From the NCBI GenBank assembly GCA_016792585.1, contig JAEULB010000030.1:21236-85235 (forward strand): 64,000 nt of DNA, in the 5' to 3' direction. The position numbers were made by a program, and so were the translations under genes. The stretch is from Rhodospirillaceae bacterium. Its GTDB lineage: Bacteria > Pseudomonadota > Alphaproteobacteria > SHVZ01. The notes beneath the pieces were generated by a model. The model saw only the letters and a program-made list of their open reading frames with translations, was not told the origin of the DNA and searched no databases. This document shows, piece after piece, positions 48,196 to 57,376 of this stretch. Position 1 is the first letter of the stretch, and each line of letters begins with the position of its first letter.

Positions 48196-49329
48196 ATGCC
48201 CGCCGAACCGAGCTTCACTCTCGGCATCGAGGAAGAGTACCACTTGGTCGAGCGCGCGAGCGGCGTGCTCGCGTTCGAGCCGCCGCCGGCGATGCTGGCG
48301 GCCGCCCAGCAGCGCCTCGGCGAGCGGGCGATGCCCGAGTTCCTCAAGTCCCAGATCGAGGTCGCGACCCGCAAGTGCTCGACCCTCGCCGAGGCGCGGC
48401 GCGAGCTGGTCGAGCTTCGCCGAACGGTGGCCGAGCTCGCCGGCGAGCACGGGCTCGCGCCGATCGCGGCCTCGACCCATCCTTTCGCCGACTGGGGCGA
48501 CGTCAAGCACAGCGAGCGCGAACGCTACGTCCAGCTTGCCCGCGATCTCCAGGGCGTCGCCCGGCGCCTCGTGATCTGCGGCATGCATGTCCATGTCGGC
48601 ATCGAGGACGAGGACCTGCGCATCGACCTGATGAGCCAGGTCGCCTACTTCCTGCCGCACCTGCTGGCACTCTCGACCTCGTCGCCGTTCTGGCGCGGCG
48701 AGGACACCGGCCTCAAGTCCTACCGCATCAGCGTCTTCCAGGAGCTGCCGCGCACCGGCCTTCCCGAGGTCTTCGCCAGCTGGAGCGAATACCAGCGCCA
48801 CGTGCAGATCCTGGTGCAGGCCGGCCTGATCGAGGACGCGAGCAAGTTCTGGTGGGACATAAGGCCCTCCGCCCGCTTCCCGACGCTCGAGATGCGTGTC
48901 ACCGACGTCTGCACCCGGCTCGACGACGGGCTCGCGATCGCCGCGCTTTATCGCTGCCTGCTCAGGATGCTGTGGCGGCTCCGGAGGTCGAACCAGCGCT
49001 GGCGCATCTATGCGCGGATGCTGGTCTACGAGAACCGCTGGCGGGCGCAGCGCTACGGCCACGACGAAGGCATGGTCGATTTCGGCAAGGGCGTGGTCGT
49101 GCCCTATCGCGACCTGCTCGAGGAGATCATCGAGCTGGTCGCCCCCGACGCGGCGCATTTCGGCTGCGAGGCGGAGGTCGCCCATGCGCGGGCCATCCTC
49201 GATCGCGGCACCTCGGCCGATCGCCAGCGCCAGGTCTATCGGGAGGCGATCGCGTCCGGCGCGAAGCCGGCGGAGGCGCTGAAGCGCGTGGTCGCGTGGC
49301 TGATCGAGGAGACGGTCGCCGGGGTCTAG
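48196..49329 (+). CDS. ybdK: YbdK-type carboxylate-amine ligase (glutamate-cysteine ligase family 2)
   Basis: 377-aa protein of the GCS2 family. FTLGIEEEYHLVERASGVLA opens the domain, with GMHVHVGIEDEDLRIDLMSQ and RPSARFPTLEMRVTDVCT as further signatures. E. coli YbdK has weak glutamate-cysteine ligase activity; the true substrates are unsettled. Full length. ATG 48196 starts the recognisable domain. Divergent from the kinase gene and convergent with the ABC exporter (4-base overlap of ends). Confidence 0.92.
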   Translation: MPAEPSFTLGIEEEYHLVERASGVLAFEPPPAMLAAAQQRLGERAMPEFLKSQIEVATRKCSTLAEARRELVELRRTVAELAGEHGLAPIAASTHPFADWGDVKHSERERYVQLARDLQGVARRLVICGMHVHVGIEDEDLRIDLMSQVAYFLPHLLALSTSSPFWRGEDTGLKSYRISVFQELPRTGLPEVFASWSEYQRHVQILVQAGLIEDASKFWWDIRPSARFPTLEMRVTDVCTRLDDGLAIAALYRCLLRMLWRLRRSNQRWRIYARMLVYENRWRAQRYGHDEGMVDFGKGVVVPYRDLLEEIIELVAPDAAHFGCEAEVAHARAILDRGTSADRQRQVYREAIASGAKPAEALKRVVAWLIEETVAGV

Positions 49330-51116
49330 CCGGCAGCCGCCTCGAGCCTGGGCCGGTCGAACTGCAGCGCCGCGAGGCGCGCGTAGAGACCGCCTTGGCT
49401 CACCAGCTCGTCGTGGGTCCCGGTGGCGACCGCGCGGCCCTGGTCGATCACGATGATGCGGTCGGCCTTCTGCACGGTGGCAAGCCGGTGCGCGATCACC
49501 AGCGTGGTGCGGCCGGCCATCAGCTTGTCGAGCGCATCCTGGACGGCCCGCTCGCTCTCGGCATCCAGCGCGCTGGTCGCCTCGTCGAGCAGCAGCACCG
49601 GCGCGTCGCGGAGGATCGCGCGCGCGATCGCGAGGCGCTGGCGCTGGCCGCCGGAAAGCCGCACGCCCTTCTCGCCGAGGAAGGTCTTGAATCCCTCGGG
49701 CAACCGGTCGAGGAACTCGGCCGCATGCGCCGCGACCGCGGCGGCGCGGACCTCGGCGTCCGTCGCTTCGGGCCGCCCGTAGCGGATGTTCTCCCAGGCA
49801 TCGGCCGAGAAGATCACCGGCTCCTGCGGCACCAGGCTGATGCGCCCGCGCACGTCCCTGGGGTCGGCGGCCTCAAGCGGCACGCCGTCGAGACGAACGA
49901 CGCCGGCATCTGGATCATAGAAACGCAGCAGGAGTTGGAAGACCGTGGTCTTGCCGGCGCCGGACGGGCCGACCAGGGCCACGCGCTCGCCCGATTTCAC
50001 CTCGAAGGAGAGGCCTTCCAGCGCCGCCCGGTCGGGCCGCGACGGATAGTGGAAGCGAACGCCCTCGAACGCGACGCGGCCTTGCGGCGGCACCGGCAGC
50101 GCCACGGGCGACGGTGGAGCCTTCACCACGGGCTCGGTCTGCAGCAGCTCGATGATCCGTTCCATCGCGCCGGCGGCACGCTGCAGGTCGCCGATCACCT
50201 CCGAGATCGCGCCGGCCGAGGAGGCGGCGAGGATCGCGTAGAAGACGAAGGACGACAGCGCGCCCGGCGAGATCTTGCCGGCGAGCATGTCGTGGCCGCC
50301 GATCCACAGCACGAGGGCCACCGACCCGAAGACCAGCAGAATCACGATCGCGGTCAGGATCGCGCGCATCGAGGTGCGACGGATCGCGACGTCGAAGGCG
50401 CCCTCGACCCGCGTGGCGAAGCGGCTGCGGTCGAGATCCTCGTGGGTGAAGGCCTGGACGGTGCGGATCGCGCCCAGGCTCTCGTCGACATAGGCGCCGA
50501 CATCGGCGACGCGGTCCTGGCTCTCGCGGCTCAAGTGCCGGACGCGGCGGCCGAAGGCCAGGATCGGCACCAGCACCAGCGGGATGATCGCCAGCGCCAT
50601 CAAGGTCAGCTTGGTGCTGGTGATCGCCATCATCACAGTGGCGCCGATCACGATCAGCGTGTTGCGCAGCGTGACCGAGGCGGAGGATCCGACCACCGTC
50701 TGCACCAGTGTGGTGTCGGTGGTCAGCCGCGTGATGATCTCGGCGGTCCGCGTCACTTCGTAGAAGCCGGGGCTGAGCGCCAGTACCCGCGCATACACCG
50801 CGCGCCGGAGATCCGCGACGATCCGCTCGCCGATCCAGGTGACGAGATAGAAGCGTCCGAAGGTCGCGAACGCGGCGACCACGACGACGCCGAAGAGCGC
50901 GATCACGGTGCGATCGAGCAGCTCGGCGTTGCCGCCGGCAAGGCCGTCGTCGATCAGGTGGCGGAGCGCCCAGCCGAGGCCGAGCACGGTTCCCGCCGCG
51001 ACCAGCAGGAAGAAGCCGGCACCGACGAGGCGCGGCAGATAGGGGCGGACGAACGGCCAGAGCGGGCGCAGCGCGCCGAAATTCCGGCTCTTCGGGCGAT
51101 CGATCGGGGCGGCCAC
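49326..51116 (-). CDS. ABC exporter, fused permease and ATPase (MsbA/LmrA type)
   Basis: 596-aa half-transporter. Six membrane helices (about residues 28-300), with the ABC_membrane loop MTRTAEIITRLTTDTTLVQ-like region near 118-140, then a nucleotide-binding domain with Walker A GPSGAGKTT (about 380), signature [17 protein letters not shown], Walker B VLLLDEATSALD and the H-loop IAHRLATV. Function as lipid or multidrug exporter is likely but not specific. Lies 11 bases downstream of cyaY on the same strand. Confidence 0.94.
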   Translation of the reverse strand: MAAPIDRPKSRNFGALRPLWPFVRPYLPRLVGAGFFLLVAAGTVLGLGWALRHLIDDGLAGGNAELLDRTVIALFGVVVVAAFATFGRFYLVTWIGERIVADLRRAVYARVLALSPGFYEVTRTAEIITRLTTDTTLVQTVVGSSASVTLRNTLIVIGATVMMAITSTKLTLMALAIIPLVLVPILAFGRRVRHLSRESQDRVADVGAYVDESLGAIRTVQAFTHEDLDRSRFATRVEGAFDVAIRRTSMRAILTAIVILLVFGSVALVLWIGGHDMLAGKISPGALSSFVFYAILAASSAGAISEVIGDLQRAAGAMERIIELLQTEPVVKAPPSPVALPVPPQGRVAFEGVRFHYPSRPDRAALEGLSFEVKSGERVALVGPSGAGKTTVFQLLLRFYDPDAGVVRLDGVPLEAADPRDVRGRISLVPQEPVIFSADAWENIRYGRPEATDAEVRAAAVAAHAAEFLDRLPEGFKTFLGEKGVRLSGGQRQRLAIARAILRDAPVLLLDEATSALDAESERAVQDALDKLMAGRTTLVIAHRLATVQKADRIIVIDQGRAVATGTHDELVSQGGLYARLAALQFDRPRLEAAAG

Positions 51117-51127
51117 TTAAGGAGCGT

Positions 51128-51469
51128 TCAATCGAGGGTCAGCGTGTCGCCGGTCGCGGCCGTGAGCTCGCCGGCGAGCAGGCCCGCCAGCGTCGTCCCG
51201 CCCTTGGTCGGGACCCAGCGGGCGGCCTTGCCCGGCCCCTCGCGGAAGTCGAAGTGCCAGGCGCCCGAGGCCGGCGAGGCCAGCCAGATCTGGCGGGTCG
51301 GGCCCTGCCGGTTGATCACGTAGATGCCGCCGGCTTCGAGCCGGATGGTCAGGATGCCGCCCTCGAGGTCGATGTCGAGGTGGTCGCCCAGCGCTTCCTC
51401 GATCGCGCCGAGGAGGTATTTCAGCGTCTCGTTGGCGAGGCGCTCGAAGGTGGGTTCGTCGAGGCTCAT
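51128..51469 (-). CDS. cyaY: Iron donor protein CyaY (bacterial frataxin)
   Basis: 113-aa frataxin. N-terminal acidic helix (MSLDEPTFERLANETLKYLL), then DIDLEGGILTIRLEAGGIYV, RQGPTRQIWLASPASGAWHF and DFRE. The conserved acidic ridge and the W in IWLA match CyaY. It regulates iron-sulfur cluster assembly by binding iron and the cysteine desulfurase. It precedes the ABC exporter on the same strand. Confidence 0.93.
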   Translation of the reverse strand: MSLDEPTFERLANETLKYLLGAIEEALGDHLDIDLEGGILTIRLEAGGIYVINRQGPTRQIWLASPASGAWHFDFREGPGKAARWVPTKGGTTLAGLLAGELTAATGDTLTLD

Positions 51470-51576
51470 GGGTCGGGCGTCGTCATACCCCGCCGGCCGG
51501 CCCCCGGCAACGAGCGCCGAAACGCCTACCTCCGAGGTAATGGCCGGGATGCTGCGGCGCCGCTACCTTGACCCGT

Positions 51577-52398
51577 ATGACCCCTCGCACCGACACCCAT
51601 TCCAGCCGGGCGCCGGCCATCGGCGGGCTGATCCAGCGCTGGCGCAAGGGCCGGCGGATGAGCCAGCTCGACCTCGCCCTGGAAAGCGGCATCTCCTCTC
51701 GCCACCTGAGCTTCGTCGAGACCGGCCGCACCAGGCCCAGCCGCGACATGGTGCTCCGGCTCTGCGGCGTCCTGGCCGTCCCGCTCCGCGACCGCAACAA
51801 CCTGCTGTTGGCGGCGGGCTATGCCCCCGTATATCGCGAGACCGCGATGGACGCGCCGGAGATGGCCGAGATCCTCTCGGCCGTCCGCATGATCCTCAGG
51901 CGCCACGAGCCCTATCCGGCGGTCGCCTTCGACGCCGGCTGGGACGTCGTGATGGCCAACACCGCCTATGCCGGGATGGTCAATGCGCTGCTGCCCGATG
52001 GGCATGCTCCCCTGCCGCCGCTGGTCCTGACGAGCAAGCCCCGCCCCAACATCCTCCGCATGCTCTGCCGGCCCGAGGGCGCCCGGCGGATCGTGATCAA
52101 CTGGGAGGAGACGACGCGGGCGGTGCTGGCCCGCGCCAGGCGCGAGGTCCTGCGCGACGGCGACGCCGGCCGCCGTGCCCTGCTCGGCGAGGTCATGGGC
52201 TATCCGGGGGTGCCCGGCCCCGACCCCCGCGAGCTGGACGGCGCCCAGGTCGGCCTCGTGGTGCCGGTCGAGCTCCGGTCGCCGACGGGGCCTCTGCGGC
52301 TGCTCTCGACCATCGCCACGCTGGGTACCGCCGAGGACATCACGCTGCAGGAGCTCCGGATCGAGAGCTTCCATCCCGTCGAGGACGCCGCCGCCTAG
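51577..52398 (+). CDS. XRE-type regulator with MmyB-like ligand domain
   Basis: 273-aa protein. An N-terminal HTH_3 (about 14-72: LIQRWRKGRRMSQLDLALES, GISSRHLSFVETGRTRPSRD) is followed by an MmyB-like PAS-type domain (about 100-265: YPAVAFDAGWDVVMANTAYA). The family is common in actinobacteria and alphaproteobacteria and usually regulates the neighbouring metabolic gene. ATG 51577 is preferred over TTG 51568. It reads toward the HD-domain gene 59 bases downstream. Confidence 0.93.
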   Translation: MTPRTDTHSSRAPAIGGLIQRWRKGRRMSQLDLALESGISSRHLSFVETGRTRPSRDMVLRLCGVLAVPLRDRNNLLLAAGYAPVYRETAMDAPEMAEILSAVRMILRRHEPYPAVAFDAGWDVVMANTAYAGMVNALLPDGHAPLPPLVLTSKPRPNILRMLCRPEGARRIVINWEETTRAVLARARREVLRDGDAGRRALLGEVMGYPGVPGPDPRELDGAQVGLVVPVELRSPTGPLRLLSTIATLGTAEDITLQELRIESFHPVEDAAA

Positions 52399-52457
52399 CC
52401 AACCTCCCCGGAACCGGCTACGTTTCCAAAACGAAATTCTCCGGGGAGCTCGGGTCC

Positions 52458-53048
52458 ATGGACACCATCGAAGGCCAGCGCACGGTCAAGGCCACCTCCT
52501 TCCGCGAAGCGACGGCGGAAGACTGGGAATACGTCACCAAGCTCGGCCGGGAGGCGATCCAGAAGAATGCCGGGCGTCCGGTGATCGACCTGCTGCGCTC
52601 GCAGAAGGACGTGCCGAACCACGGCTGGCAGATCAACAACTACGAGCACTCGCTGCAGTGCGCCACCCGCGCGCTGAAGAACGGCGAGACCGAGGAGTAC
52701 ATCGTCGCGGCGCTGCTGCACGACCTCTGCCAGGACCTCAATCCGTATAACCACGACAAGCTCGCCGGCGACGCGCTCCGCTACTACGTTTCCGACGAGC
52801 TGCACTGGGTGGTCGCCAACCACCAGATCTTCCAGCTGTCGTTCCGCGACCATTCGAAGTTCGACACGAAGGCCTGCGAGAAGTATCGCGGCCATCCGTA
52901 TTTCGAGGCGGCGATGCGGTTCTGCGAGCACTACGACATGAACTGCTTCGGCAAGTACGACTACCTGCCGCTGGAGCACTTCGAGCCGATGGTGTATCGC
53001 TTGTACGAGAAGGGCGTCCAAGCCTTCCACGCCAAGCATCCGTACTGA
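52458..53048 (+). CDS. HD-domain protein
   Basis: 196-aa soluble protein with an HD fold: NNYEHSLQCATRAL (H64-type ligand), the HD pair in AALLHDLCQDLNPYNH, and a third histidine in WVVANHQIFQL. NYEHSLQ resembles the LEHALQ entry of PhnZ/MIOX-like mixed-valent di-iron oxygenases, so an oxygenase role is possible; hydrolase is the default for HD proteins. Substrate not identifiable. Its position directly after an MmyB regulator and before the aminotransferase-amidase pair suggests a catabolic step. Confidence 0.85.
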   Translation: MDTIEGQRTVKATSFREATAEDWEYVTKLGREAIQKNAGRPVIDLLRSQKDVPNHGWQINNYEHSLQCATRALKNGETEEYIVAALLHDLCQDLNPYNHDKLAGDALRYYVSDELHWVVANHQIFQLSFRDHSKFDTKACEKYRGHPYFEAAMRFCEHYDMNCFGKYDYLPLEHFEPMVYRLYEKGVQAFHAKHPY

Positions 53049-53120
53049 CTTCGGGCGGCTGAGCGGGCGAGGTCGGCCTCAAGAGCGCCTCGCCCCGCCT
53101 TCGAGGAAACGCCGCCCAAG

Positions 53121-54335
53121 ATGACCTCTCCGACTCTCGACGTCGCCTTCGTGCGGCGCCAGTTCCCGCAGCTTGCGGACGGAACCGCCTTCTTCGAGAA
53201 TGCCGGCGGCAGCCTGGTGCCCGAGCCGGTCAGGAAGCGCCTGATCGACTTCGTCAGCCACAGCTTCGCGCAGCCCTCCTACGACTCAGCACCCTCGCGG
53301 GTCTCGCGCCAGAAGATCGCCGACGGAAAGCGCCTCGCCGCCGACCTGCTCGGCGTCGAGCCCGAGGAGATCGTGCTCGGTCCCTCGACGACGCTGAACT
53401 TCTACGTGCTCTCGCATGCGCTCCGGCCGCTGTTCCAGCCGGGCGACGAGGTGATCGTCACCGACCAGGACCACGAGGCCAATGTCGGGGCCTGGAGAAG
53501 GCTTTCGGAGTTCGGCCTCGTGATCCGCGAGTGGCAGATCGACCGGAAGACCGGCGAGCTTCGTCTGGCCGATCTCGACAAGCTGCTGTCCGCGAAGACC
53601 AAGCTCGTCTGCGTGACCCATTGCTCCAACGTCGTCGGCTCCGTCAACGACGTGGCCGCCGTGGCACAACGCGCGAAGAAGGTCGGCGCGCTCACCATCG
53701 TCGACGGCGTCGGCTATGCGCCGCACCACCTCATCGACGTTCGCGCGCTCGGCGTGGATGCCTATGCCTGCTCGGCCTACAAGATCTTCGGGACCCATCT
53801 CGGCATCCTCTGGGTCCACCCGGACCTGGCGAAGCGCGCCAGGCCGCAGGCGCACGACTTCCTCACCACTGTGCCGCAGACGCTCAATCCCGGCGGCCTC
53901 ACCTACGAGCTGGTGGCCGGCCTCGGCGGCACCGGCGACTATCTCGACCTGCTCTACAAGCATCACTTCGGCTCCGGCGACAATTCGCCCCGCACCCGCT
54001 ACGCGCGCGTCTTCAAGCTGATCGAGGATCATGAGAGGAAGCTGGGCGCCCGCATCGTCGATTTCCTGAAGAGCCGGAAGAGCGTGCGGCTGATCGGCGA
54101 GGACGGCGCCCGCGCGCCGATCATCTGTTTCACGGTCGCGGGCAAGACCTCGACCGAAGTCGCCAAGGCGCTTTTCGACCGCAAGATCGCGGTCGGCCAC
54201 GGCCACTTCTATGCGAAGCGCTGCGTCGATGCGCTCGGTGTCGAGGGCGTGATCCGCATCAGCTTCGCCCACTACAACGACGACGCCGAGGTCGATCGCC
54301 TGATCCAGGCGCTGTCGGAGATACTCCCCAGCTAA
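53121..54335 (+). CDS. Class V aminotransferase, cysteine desulfurase-like (VC1184 type)
   Basis: 404-aa PLP enzyme. FFENAGGSLVPEPVRKRLID, the DQDHEANVGAWRRLSEFG segment and PLP lysine in CSAYKIFGTHLGIL are conserved. The usual desulfurase catalytic cysteine in RxGHHC is replaced by VGHGHFYAKRC, so it is probably not a genuine desulfurase; the pattern matches the VC1184-type cysteine-desulfurase-like group of unknown reaction. It stands 11 bases before the amidase and probably shares its transcript. Confidence 0.88.
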   Translation: MTSPTLDVAFVRRQFPQLADGTAFFENAGGSLVPEPVRKRLIDFVSHSFAQPSYDSAPSRVSRQKIADGKRLAADLLGVEPEEIVLGPSTTLNFYVLSHALRPLFQPGDEVIVTDQDHEANVGAWRRLSEFGLVIREWQIDRKTGELRLADLDKLLSAKTKLVCVTHCSNVVGSVNDVAAVAQRAKKVGALTIVDGVGYAPHHLIDVRALGVDAYACSAYKIFGTHLGILWVHPDLAKRARPQAHDFLTTVPQTLNPGGLTYELVAGLGGTGDYLDLLYKHHFGSGDNSPRTRYARVFKLIEDHERKLGARIVDFLKSRKSVRLIGEDGARAPIICFTVAGKTSTEVAKALFDRKIAVGHGHFYAKRCVDALGVEGVIRISFAHYNDDAEVDRLIQALSEILPS

Positions 54336-54346
54336 AGGACGACGCC

Positions 54347-55741
54347 ATGCCCGCGACCGACTCCACCGCGATGACCGTCGCCGAGATGGTCGCCGCTTTT
54401 CGAGCCAAGACCCTGTCGCCGGTCGAGGCGCTGGAAGCCTCGTGCAAGCGCCTCGACGAGGTGCAGCCGCGCCTCAACCCGTTCTGCCTGATCGACAAGG
54501 AGACGGGCAGGAAGATGGCGCGCGAGTCCGAAGCCCGCTGGCAGAAGGGAACCCCGAAAGGCTCCTTCGACGGCGTACCGATCCCGCTGAAAGACACCAA
54601 TGCGGTGATCGGTTGGCCCTTCCGCGTCGGCAGCATGACGACCCCGAGCACGCCGGTCGATTTCGACGGACCGATGACCGCCAGGCTGCGCGAGGCCGGC
54701 GGCGTCTTCTTCGGCAAGACGACGACGCCGGAGTTCGGCTGGAAGGGCATGACCGACAGCCCGCTGTCGGGCATCACGCGCAACCCGTGGGACGAGAGCA
54801 AGGGCTCGGGCGGCTCCTCCGGCGGTGCGGCGGTCTCGGTCTCGACCGGCATCGGGCCGATCGCGACCGGCGGCGACGGCGGCGGCTCGATCCGCATGCC
54901 TTGCGCCTTCTCCGGCGTCTTCGGCATCAAGCCGAGCTATGGCCGCGTCTCGACCCCGGCGGCGGCCGGCGTCGGCGACATGTCGGTGCACGGACCCTTG
55001 GGGCGCACGGTTGCCTGCACTGCGGCGATGCTGAACGTGATCGCCAAGCCGGACGAGCGTGATCCCTTCGCGATCCCGCCGCAGGACATCGACTACGTCG
55101 CCGAGCTCAAGAAGGGCGTGAAGGGCCTCAAGATCGGCTTCAGCCCGAACCTCGGCTACATCAAGGTCGTCGATCCGCGGATCGCCGACGCGATCGCCAA
55201 GTCGGTGACAGTTCTCTCGGATGCCGGCGCGATCGTCGAGGCGGCCGATCCGGGTTTCCCCGACCCGGCCTGGGCGATCGACATCATCTGGCGCGCCTCC
55301 AACGCCAAGCGGCTGACCAGGATGTCGCCGGAACAGATCAAGCTGATGGAGCCGGCGCTGCTCGAGTGCAGCGTCTCGGGCCTGGGCATTCCGGCAACCG
55401 ATTTCATCGCCGCGCAGGACGTGCGCCTCGACATGGCGCGGACGATGAAGCTGTTCCACAACAAGTACGATCTGCTGGTGACACCGACCATGCCGATCAC
55501 GGCATTCGATGCCGGCATCGTGACACCGGACAAGGCGAGGTTCCCGACCTGGCTGCACTGGTCGCCGTTCACCTGGCCGTTCAACATGACGCGTCAGCCG
55601 GCTGCGTCCTGCCCGGCAGGGTTCGTCGATGGGCTTCCCATCGGCCTCCACATCGTCGGCCCGATGTTCCGGGAAGACCTGATCCTCAGGGCATCCGCCG
55701 CCTTCGAGGCGGCGCGGCCGTTCAAGATGGTGCGGGGCTGA
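54347..55741 (+). CDS. Amidase-signature family amidase
   Basis: 464-aa amidase. The Ser-cisSer-Lys triad is present: K82 in PIPLKDTNAV, cis Ser in GGSSGGAAV (about 156-162) and S181 in GGDGGGSIRMP. It hydrolyses an amide bond of a small molecule; substrate unknown. Typical length. Coupled with the aminotransferase upstream; it converges on the D-aminoacylase with 4 bases between the ends. Confidence 0.95.
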   Translation: MPATDSTAMTVAEMVAAFRAKTLSPVEALEASCKRLDEVQPRLNPFCLIDKETGRKMARESEARWQKGTPKGSFDGVPIPLKDTNAVIGWPFRVGSMTTPSTPVDFDGPMTARLREAGGVFFGKTTTPEFGWKGMTDSPLSGITRNPWDESKGSGGSSGGAAVSVSTGIGPIATGGDGGGSIRMPCAFSGVFGIKPSYGRVSTPAAAGVGDMSVHGPLGRTVACTAAMLNVIAKPDERDPFAIPPQDIDYVAELKKGVKGLKIGFSPNLGYIKVVDPRIADAIAKSVTVLSDAGAIVEAADPGFPDPAWAIDIIWRASNAKRLTRMSPEQIKLMEPALLECSVSGLGIPATDFIAAQDVRLDMARTMKLFHNKYDLLVTPTMPITAFDAGIVTPDKARFPTWLHWSPFTWPFNMTRQPAASCPAGFVDGLPIGLHIVGPMFREDLILRASAAFEAARPFKMVRG

Positions 55742-55745
55742 TCCT

Positions 55746-57323
55746 CTAGATCGCCTGCCCGGCGTAGACGCCGGTGCAGCGCTCATTGTCGACGGCGACC
55801 TGGCCGTTGACGATGACGTAGGGGATGCCAATCGGGAACTGACGCGGGTTCTCGTAGGTCGAGGTGTCATTGATCGTCGCCGCGTCGAAGACGGCGATAT
55901 CCGCAAAGGCGCCCTTCTCGATCCTGCCGCGGCCCTTGAGGCCGAAGCGCTCGGCCGGGCGGCCAGTCATCCGGTGCACCATCTCCTCAAGCGAGAGGCC
56001 GCCGATATCGCGGCGGAGCCTGCCCAGGAAGCGCGGGAAGGCCCCATAGCTGCGCGGATGCGGGAAGCGGCCTGCCGGCGTGATGTCGCTGCAGACCATG
56101 TAGTCGGGCCGCGCCACCAGCTGCATGAAGTCCCGGTCCATCTGCTGGCGGGTTGCCTGGCTCTCCGGCGGCGCGCCGACATGGCCGACCTTGAGGTTCT
56201 GTTCGATCAGCACCTCGCAGAGCGCCTCGCCGGGCGTGCGGCCGCGCCTGGCCGCGAGGTCGGTCAGCCTCGTCCCCTCCATCTCGGGCGCCATCGGCAT
56301 GTATCCCAGGATGATCGTCGCGAGCATCTGCTTCTCGTCATGGTCGAGAAACTGAACGATCTTCTTCCGCTCGGACGGATCGTGGAGCCGCTTGAGGATC
56401 GCCTTTGGCCCATCCTCCTGGGCGAAGGCCGGCAGCAGGCTGACCGCGATCGAGCTTCCCGACGGATAGGGATAGATGTCGAAAGTGACGTCGGACTGCG
56501 CGGTGCGCACGCCGTCGATCGGGTCCATGATCGCCGGGATGTTGCCGGCGCTTTCCGGCTGGGTGCGGTAATGCGCGAAATGCAGCTTGGCGCCGGTGCG
56601 CCGCGCCACCTCCATGCCTTCGAGCACACCGCCGCCGCCATGGGCACGGGCGACGACGTTCTTGCGCGGTTCGCACATGTAGACCTTGCCGGCCTCGCGC
56701 ACGAGCTTCACCAGCTCGACGATCTCCTCGGTGTCGCCCCACGGGCCGGGGTAGTACTTGCCGCCGGTGGTGAAGCCGATCGCGCCCTGCTCCAGCCCCT
56801 CGCGGGTCAGCTTCTTCGCGGTCTCGAGCGCCTCGCCGGTCAGCGGCTTGTCGTGGAACCCCAGCGCCTGCAGACGCACCGTCGCGTGCGGCACGAAGTA
56901 GGCGGTGTTGATCGCGACCCTCTTGTGATAGTGGCGCTTGAAAGCGGCGACGCTGTGCATGTCGAGGTCTTCCGGCGGGTCGCCGAGAAGCCCGCCGAGC
57001 CAGTGCCGGTAGGTCTTGAAGTTGTAGGCGGACAGTGGCGCATATGACATGCCGTCGATGCCGAGGAACTCGGTGGTGATGCCCTGGCGGATGCCGTTGG
57101 CATGCTGCGGGTCGACCAGCAGCGCGCCTTCGGAATGCGTGTGGGTGTCGATGAAGCCGGGCGACACGGTGTGGCCGGTCGCGTCGATCCGGCGCTTGGT
57201 CTCGGCTTTGGAGAGATCGCCGATCGCGGCGATGGTCTCGCCGGTGATGCCGACATCTCCCTTGTAGCCATCCTTGCCGGTGCCGTCGACAATCGTGCCG
57301 TTGGCGATGACCAGATCGAACAT
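55746..57323 (-). CDS. D-aminoacylase / N-acyl-D-amino-acid deacylase family amidohydrolase
   Basis: 525-aa metal-dependent amidohydrolase. FIDTHTHSEG carries the HxH metal pair, a conserved CEPRKN-type segment supplies the bridging position, and later His residues lie in KLHFAHYRT and PPESQATRQQ-containing loops. The layout (MFDLVIANGTIVDGTGKDGY start, C-terminal VIVNGQVAVDNERCTGVYAG) matches D-aminoacylase. It would release D-amino acids from N-acyl precursors. ATG 57323 has GGGAGG ahead. It follows the binding-protein gene at 57377 on the same strand. Confidence 0.93.
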   Translation of the reverse strand: MFDLVIANGTIVDGTGKDGYKGDVGITGETIAAIGDLSKAETKRRIDATGHTVSPGFIDTHTHSEGALLVDPQHANGIRQGITTEFLGIDGMSYAPLSAYNFKTYRHWLGGLLGDPPEDLDMHSVAAFKRHYHKRVAINTAYFVPHATVRLQALGFHDKPLTGEALETAKKLTREGLEQGAIGFTTGGKYYPGPWGDTEEIVELVKLVREAGKVYMCEPRKNVVARAHGGGGVLEGMEVARRTGAKLHFAHYRTQPESAGNIPAIMDPIDGVRTAQSDVTFDIYPYPSGSSIAVSLLPAFAQEDGPKAILKRLHDPSERKKIVQFLDHDEKQMLATIILGYMPMAPEMEGTRLTDLAARRGRTPGEALCEVLIEQNLKVGHVGAPPESQATRQQMDRDFMQLVARPDYMVCSDITPAGRFPHPRSYGAFPRFLGRLRRDIGGLSLEEMVHRMTGRPAERFGLKGRGRIEKGAFADIAVFDAATINDTSTYENPRQFPIGIPYVIVNGQVAVDNERCTGVYAGQAI

Positions 57324-57376
57324 CCAAACCTCCCGAGAAGAAGCGGCGGCTCCCGAGGGAGCCGCCGTAACCACGA

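Noticed and set aside
48375..51323. A 982-codon open frame overlapping ybdK and the ABC exporter.
   Set aside because: It shares bases with two genes bearing clear catalytic motifs; the translation has no domain and is compositionally biased.
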